From an uncultured Prevotella sp. (lineage in GTDB: Bacteria; Bacteroidota; Bacteroidia; Bacteroidales; Bacteroidaceae): a stretch of DNA of 64,000 nt. Positions within the stretch are counted from its first letter, which is position 1. Each line of letters begins with the position of its first letter. The stretch lies in the NCBI RefSeq assembly GCF_946407605.1, contig NZ_CAMJOS010000019.1:1-64000 (forward strand), given 5' to 3'. The notes under the pieces are model-generated. The model was given only the letters and a program-made list of their open reading frames with translations. It ran no database searches and was not told the origin of the DNA. The translations under genes and the position numbers were made by a program. Positions 60,269 through 64,000 of this stretch are shown in pieces.

Positions 60269-60901
60269 TTATGAATCTTTCACCCACACCTTATGTGAAT
60301 GATTTCCTTTGGCGATGATGCCTGAGGATGGATCTAATGTGATGCGCTTCAGGTCGCGAGAGGCCATCGAACGGCTTACATTGTTGGCAATGACATAGTC
60401 GCTCAGCGTGATATAGCCGCGCTCGCTAATCAGCTTGAGGGCACGTTGCATACGCTGTTCGAGTGTAGAGTCCGGAGTCTCGAAACGCTGCACGCCTGGC
60501 TGCGCCCGTTCGAAGGTTGACTCGCGGTTGATGTCCTTGATCAGTTCCTGGTCGACCTTGAAATTGATGCCCTTTGCACAGACATGACGGTAGTTCTCCT
60601 TGCGTTTCAGCTCATCGCCAGAGGTTCCAGACTTCTCGTCGCTGAAGCCCAGTGAAAGCGAGAACACACCGAGTCCGTCTATCTTCATGCTGTGTCCGTT
60701 GGGCAATGCCGATTTCATGGCCTCGTTCAGCCCGTCGAGCACACCTCGGATGACGCCTTCGCTGAACGAGGGCGAATAGCTGTGAATCAACTCCACCACC
60801 TTGTCGTAGTCGAACATCGTGTAAATCTGCATCTTCGGAAACAGAGCGCTTTCGCCGTCTCCCATGCCATTCGGTAATTCTTGTAGTACGTAACTTGCCA
60901 T
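60269..60901 (-). CDS. HU/IHF-like DNA-binding protein with C-terminal winged-helix part
   Basis: A 210-residue protein. Residues about 35-125 resemble the HU/IHF-type fold found in Bacteroidetes (VIRGVLDGLNEAMKSALPNG, then MKIDGLGVFSLSLG). Residues about 145-208 look like a winged helix (LISERGYITLSDYVIANNVSRS). Such proteins shape the nucleoid or regulate local genes. Its leader contains a 21-bp palindromic array. A broken copy of its 3' end lies at 58755. Confidence 0.83.
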   Translation of the reverse strand: MASYVLQELPNGMGDGESALFPKMQIYTMFDYDKVVELIHSYSPSFSEGVIRGVLDGLNEAMKSALPNGHSMKIDGLGVFSLSLGFSDEKSGTSGDELKRKENYRHVCAKGINFKVDQELIKDINRESTFERAQPGVQRFETPDSTLEQRMQRALKLISERGYITLSDYVIANNVSRSMASRDLKRITLDPSSGIIAKGNHSHKVWVKDS

Positions 60902-60959
60902 CTTTCTATGTATTTTTTATTAGTCCTAACTATTTATTTCTCCTGTGTACTTGATATCT

Positions 60960-61036
60960 TCTATTTCAAGCCTTGAGACTTATGTTTCAGGGCTTGGAAC
61001 ATATGTTTCAGAGCCTGCAACTTATGTTTCAAACCT
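60960..61036. repeat. 21-bp tandem array of palindromic units in the HU-like gene leader
   Basis: TATGTTTCA recurs at 60981, 61002 and 61023 (period 21 bp) with a decayed copy at 60960. Each unit holds an imperfect palindrome (e.g. GTTTCA....TTGNAAC). The array lies between the minus-strand promoter box at 61058 and the HU-like start codon, so it would be transcribed as leader. Confidence 0.82.
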
Positions 61037-61057
61037 TGCAACAACATTTTCCAGATG

Positions 61058-61065
61058 CAAAGATA
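61058..61065 (-). promoter_or_regulatory. promoter -7 box of the HU-like gene
   Basis: TATCTTTG on the minus strand, giving a leader of about 150 nt. Confidence 0.6.
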
Positions 61066-61102
61066 CAAAAAAGTTCGTAATCGAAGAAAGTTTTATTAGA
61101 AA

Positions 61103-61133
61103 TTTGCATTTCACGCGCTATTTTGTATCTTTG
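61103..61133 (+). promoter_or_regulatory. promoter of the D-2-hydroxyacid dehydrogenase gene
   Basis: TTTG (61103-61106), 19 bp, TATCTTTG (61126-61133) on the plus strand, 34 bp before the start codon. Confidence 0.87.
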
Positions 61134-61167
61134 CACTCAAATAAGGAACAACTAAAAAGCTAAGGTT

Positions 61168-62118
61168 ATGAAGATAGTGATACTTGACGGCTATACGGCG
61201 CAGCCTGGCGACTTGTCGTGGCAGGCACTGGTGGAATTGGGAACGGTGACAGTATTTGACCGCACGCAGCCGCAGGAGACGGTGGCGAGAGCCGCTGATG
61301 CCGACGTGGTGCTGACCAATAAGGTGGTTATCAGCAGAGAGGTGATGGAGCAGTTGCCCAAGTTGAGATATATCGGCGTGCTGGCCACAGGCTATAACGT
61401 GGTGGACATCAAGGCAGCCAGCGAACGGGGCATCACGGTGACCAACGTGCCTGCCTACAGCACGGAGAGCGTGGCGCAGATGGTGTTTGCACATCTCCTC
61501 ACCGTCACCAACCGCACAGAGCACTACGCCATAGCCAATCGCGAGGGACGATGGAGCCGTAACCCTGACTTCTGCTACTGGGACTTTCCGCATACAGAGC
61601 TCGCTGGTAAGACGTTCGGCATTGTGGGAATGGGAAACATAGGACAGCATGTGGCACAGATAGCACTCGCCTTCGGCATGAAGGTGAAAGCCATGAGCCG
61701 CAAGACCACATTGCCTGCAGGCATTGAGAAAGTATCGTGGGAAGAGCTGCTGGCGACGTCGGACGTGCTGTCGCTGCATTGTCCGCTGACAGAGAGGACA
61801 CACCATCTGATGAATGACGACACCCTGCGACAGATGAAGCCCTCAGCCATCCTCATCAACACAGGACGAGGCCCGTTGGTGGACGATGAGGCTGTAGCCA
61901 AAGCATTGAGCGAAGGACGCCTGACAGCCTTCTGTGCCGACGTGCTGACAGAGGAGCCGCCAAGCATAGACAATCCGTTACTGAAACAGCCCAACGCCTT
62001 CATCACACCCCACATTGCCTGGGCCTCGAAGGAAGCCCGCATACGACTGATTCAGGTGGCAACAGACAATGTGCGTTCGTTCCTGGAAGGCAAACCCCAG
62101 AACGTGGTGACTATTTAG
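61168..62118 (+). CDS. D-2-hydroxyacid dehydrogenase (NAD-dependent)
   Basis: A 316-residue enzyme. The Rossmann motif GIVGMGNIGQHVA lies near residues 151-163, the catalytic Arg in LINTGRGPLVDD near 230-241, and the His in TPHIAWAS near 274-281. It fits the hydroxypyruvate/glycerate dehydrogenase group, which reduces 2-keto acids with NAD(P)H. Length is normal. The 3' end overlaps the convergent gene by 8 bp. Confidence 0.94.
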   Translation: MKIVILDGYTAQPGDLSWQALVELGTVTVFDRTQPQETVARAADADVVLTNKVVISREVMEQLPKLRYIGVLATGYNVVDIKAASERGITVTNVPAYSTESVAQMVFAHLLTVTNRTEHYAIANREGRWSRNPDFCYWDFPHTELAGKTFGIVGMGNIGQHVAQIALAFGMKVKAMSRKTTLPAGIEKVSWEELLATSDVLSLHCPLTERTHHLMNDDTLRQMKPSAILINTGRGPLVDDEAVAKALSEGRLTAFCADVLTEEPPSIDNPLLKQPNAFITPHIAWASKEARIRLIQVATDNVRSFLEGKPQNVVTI

Positions 62119-62671
62119 CCTTGCCAAAGCGGCACTGGTATTGAATCATCTTGTCGATAAAGGCATCGACAAGCGACCAGTTGGCGTCGTGCACAGCAGC
62201 GTTAAGACGGTCGAACACCTCGCTGATATACTTACGATGTTCGGCATCGATAGAGGTTGGCAGGTTGTCGGTGGGTGCATACCAGACGGCTTCCCTACCC
62301 TGGACATGCGGAAAGATGCGCAGCGTCTGTCCACTATGCAGCTCCTCCATCAGCATTCGACCTCGTCCGTCGCCAAAAGCCATAGGCAGCTGCGCCCAGT
62401 CCTCATAGAAAAAGATGAAACCCGTAAACACCTGCTCGGCACTGAACTCACCATAATGGGGTTCAGTGTAGAGCAGGGTGGTCAGCCGTTGGGCATAGAC
62501 CTTGACGGGATAGATATGTCCCTCGCCATCGTTGAGCAGCAGTCTGCAGAAATGGGCGGCCTGCTTTTGAGGCAGGACACGAGGGTGATGGGTGACAGGA
62601 GCCTGATGCGAGGACCCTGCCACCGAAGAGAGTTGCCAAAGGGCAAAAAGAACTATCAGAAGATGTCTCAT
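62111..62671 (-). CDS. secreted protein resembling a cytochrome c biogenesis (CcsA/ResB-associated) domain
   Basis: A 186-residue protein with signal peptide (1-19). DGEGHIYPVKVYAQRLTTLLY and FSAEQVFTGFIFFYEDWAQL recall the periplasmic segment of large Bacteroidetes cytochrome c assembly proteins (CcsA/ResB fusions), but the membrane and haem-handling parts are absent. It starts within the stop of the DUF1111 gene (TGATG), so it is translated with a c-type cytochrome, which fits a helper role. A 7-bp-type repeat near 62584-62600 inserts HQAPVTHHPR after the signal peptide. The assignment is from memory and tentative. Confidence 0.55.
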   Translation of the reverse strand: MRHLLIVLFALWQLSSVAGSSHQAPVTHHPRVLPQKQAAHFCRLLLNDGEGHIYPVKVYAQRLTTLLYTEPHYGEFSAEQVFTGFIFFYEDWAQLPMAFGDGRGRMLMEELHSGQTLRIFPHVQGREAVWYAPTDNLPTSIDAEHRKYISEVFDRLNAAVHDANWSLVDAFIDKMIQYQCRFGKAK

Positions 62672-64000
62672 CAGATGCTCTCTACGAATTTCACAATAGC
62701 ATCGCGATCCACCTTAGGCAGGTTGTAGAACTTCTCTACAGCCCTGTAGCCCTGCGACTGCTTGGAGTAGCCGTGCCACATGATAGCCTCGATGACGGTA
62801 CGTGCTCGGCAGTCGTGCAGACGATCGTCAGCACCAGTGAGTCGGCGACTCAGGCCACGACCCCACAGAGGCGTAGTACGACACCAGCCTGTGCGGATAT
62901 CGTTCTCCATGAACAGACGGTGCTGCACCATATCGGTATAGGGCCAGATGGTCTGGTTGGGGTACTTCGGCAACAGCTTGGTATAGTCGCCGTCCTTAGC
63001 CAGGTGGTTGGCATCGGCATAAGCCTTCGTGGCAGCATCGACCCACATATTGTCAGAACCTGTCTGCCAAGAGGGACGGTGACACTGGGCACAGCCAATA
63101 TCCGTGAAGAGCTTCTTACCACGCTGCACGTCAGGGTCGTTGAGGTTACGGGCAGCAGGCACAGCCAGGCCGCGATGCCACACCATAAACTGATAGTACT
63201 GCTTGTCGCTCATCTCGTCCTTACCGTCGTAAGGTGCACCATTAAACAGGTACTTGTCGAAGGTCTCCTTCTTACCAATGTTATTACAAGAGAGAATCTC
63301 GTTGACACGAGCCTTGATGCCCTCGTCAGTACCATCGGCATAGTAAGGATAGAGGGGACTGAGGGGCGACGAGCCGTGTGACTTGATATAGGCGATAACC
63401 TCTGCATCCTCGCTCATAGCCTTAGCCCAAGCTGGCGTGGTATAGAGGAAGTGACGGTCTGAGCGCGTCACGTTGGTGATGTTCCAGATGGCGTTGGCAC
63501 CAGCACCGTCCTGCAGCGTACCACGCGTCATGGCATAGGTGAAACGCTTCAGCGGACCATGACTGCCACGGAAAGAGCCTGTGTCGTTGTAGCCTGCGCT
63601 ATAGTAGGCAGAAGCCTTGAAGGTGCCAGCCTCCTTGTCCCACATATTGGGGTTCATGTCAACGAAGCGTGCCTCAGAGGCCCACTGGCTCTCGATATCC
63701 TCATCTTTGATAGCGTCGAGCAGACCAGTGCCATAGACGCCGATAGTCGACTCTAGACGCACCTCATAGTCAGTAGGCTGCGGGTTGGTATTGAAGGCCG
63801 AGACAGGGATGGTCACCTCAGGATAGATGAGGGCATAGCTCTCACCATCGGGGAAGGTCATAGACAGACCACTGGGCATCTCGCTGACGCTCTTCCACTG
63901 AATCTGAATCTGGTTCTCGTCGATAGGTGCCTTGAAGGGCTGCATGGCCTGCGTCTGAGGCATACCCGTCACCTCGCTGATATAACCCGAGGTCTCAGTG
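62671..64000 (-). CDS. DUF1111 di-haem oxidoreductase-like c-type cytochrome, partial
   Basis: The frame is open to the window edge, so the N-terminus is missing; at least 443 residues are seen. A haem-binding CAQCH lies about 295 residues into the visible part, and the C-terminal block (TPLWGRGLSRRLTGADDRLH then RTVIEAIMWHG) is characteristic of the DUF1111 di-haem family related to MauG/cytochrome c peroxidases. The other CxxCH is expected upstream, outside the window. It would be a periplasmic protein. The gene is coupled by a 1-bp overlap to the biogenesis-like gene downstream. Confidence 0.85.
   Translation of the reverse strand, partial: TETSGYISEVTGMPQTQAMQPFKAPIDENQIQIQWKSVSEMPSGLSMTFPDGESYALIYPEVTIPVSAFNTNPQPTDYEVRLESTIGVYGTGLLDAIKDEDIESQWASEARFVDMNPNMWDKEAGTFKASAYYSAGYNDTGSFRGSHGPLKRFTYAMTRGTLQDGAGANAIWNITNVTRSDRHFLYTTPAWAKAMSEDAEVIAYIKSHGSSPLSPLYPYYADGTDEGIKARVNEILSCNNIGKKETFDKYLFNGAPYDGKDEMSDKQYYQFMVWHRGLAVPAARNLNDPDVQRGKKLFTDIGCAQCHRPSWQTGSDNMWVDAATKAYADANHLAKDGDYTKLLPKYPNQTIWPYTDMVQHRLFMENDIRTGWCRTTPLWGRGLSRRLTGADDRLHDCRARTVIEAIMWHGYSKQSQGYRAVEKFYNLPKVDRDAIVKFVESI

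Noticed and set aside
60945..61163. Plus-strand frame of 72 codons over the 21-bp array
   Set aside because: Its ETYVSGL-like repeats come from the DNA array and it runs through the promoter of the next plus-strand gene.

Overview
The window reads as a chromosomal segment of a member of the order Bacteroidales, most likely Prevotellaceae. The evidence is a SusC/SusD pair, many promoters of the Bacteroidetes type (TTTG, about 19-20 bp, then TAnnTTTG), weak Shine-Dalgarno signals, Prevotella-like secreted proteins ending in short 'LDGRRV...GLYI..GKKVLVK' tails, C10 (interpain-like) peptidase, and RNase Y/ZapA/IF-3 neighbourhoods typical of the group. No rRNA, tRNA or CRISPR array was seen.

Layout. 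0-5.2 kb is an accessory patch: the tail of an AbiEii-type toxin, a repeat-rich non-coding stretch, an AAA/DUF4143-like ATPase, an ion-channel-like membrane protein, small hypothetical genes, and broken copies of genes and promoters. 5.2-13 kb holds a secreted endonuclease, rny-zapA-coiled-coil genes, then rfbA, a Wzc-type tyrosine autokinase and a HAD-like gene for surface polysaccharide. 13.1-26.9 kb is a SusC/SusD locus whose partners are a zinc metallopeptidase lipoprotein, a DUF4302 lipoprotein, a repeat-built secreted protein and an M6 peptidase; no glycosidase is present, so protein or peptide capture is the best guess. 27.2-39.1 kb is core metabolism: infC-rpmI-rplT, a DUF554 protein, aroB, and menaquinone genes in two minus-strand clusters (ROK-menI-menF-menD and menB-menC-menE) on either side of a plus-strand uridine-kinase-like gene.

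39.2-48 kb carries a hendecad-repeat lipoprotein, a DUF4353-like protein, a DsbD-type reductase and a GH35-GH2 glycosidase pair. 48-52.4 kb is a C10 peptidase followed by an overlapping gene set: DUF2723-like periplasmic protein, ECF sigma factor and a membrane-anchored probable anti-sigma factor. 52.4-60.1 kb is accessory: a second DUF4143 ATPase, a block of lipoproteins, TPR and beta-barrel proteins with duplicated promoters, a candidate structured leader RNA, gene fragments and a HigBA toxin-antitoxin pair. 60.3-64 kb has an HU-like DNA-binding protein, a D-2-hydroxyacid dehydrogenase, a cytochrome-biogenesis-like domain protein and a DUF1111 di-haem protein that runs off the window.

The least explained signals are short-period repeats: 22-bp and 21-bp palindromic arrays (one inside menF), 7-bp arrays inside or next to several genes, 33-bp repeats overlapping both ATPase promoters, and a leader RNA at 58.5-58.7 kb with crossing helices.
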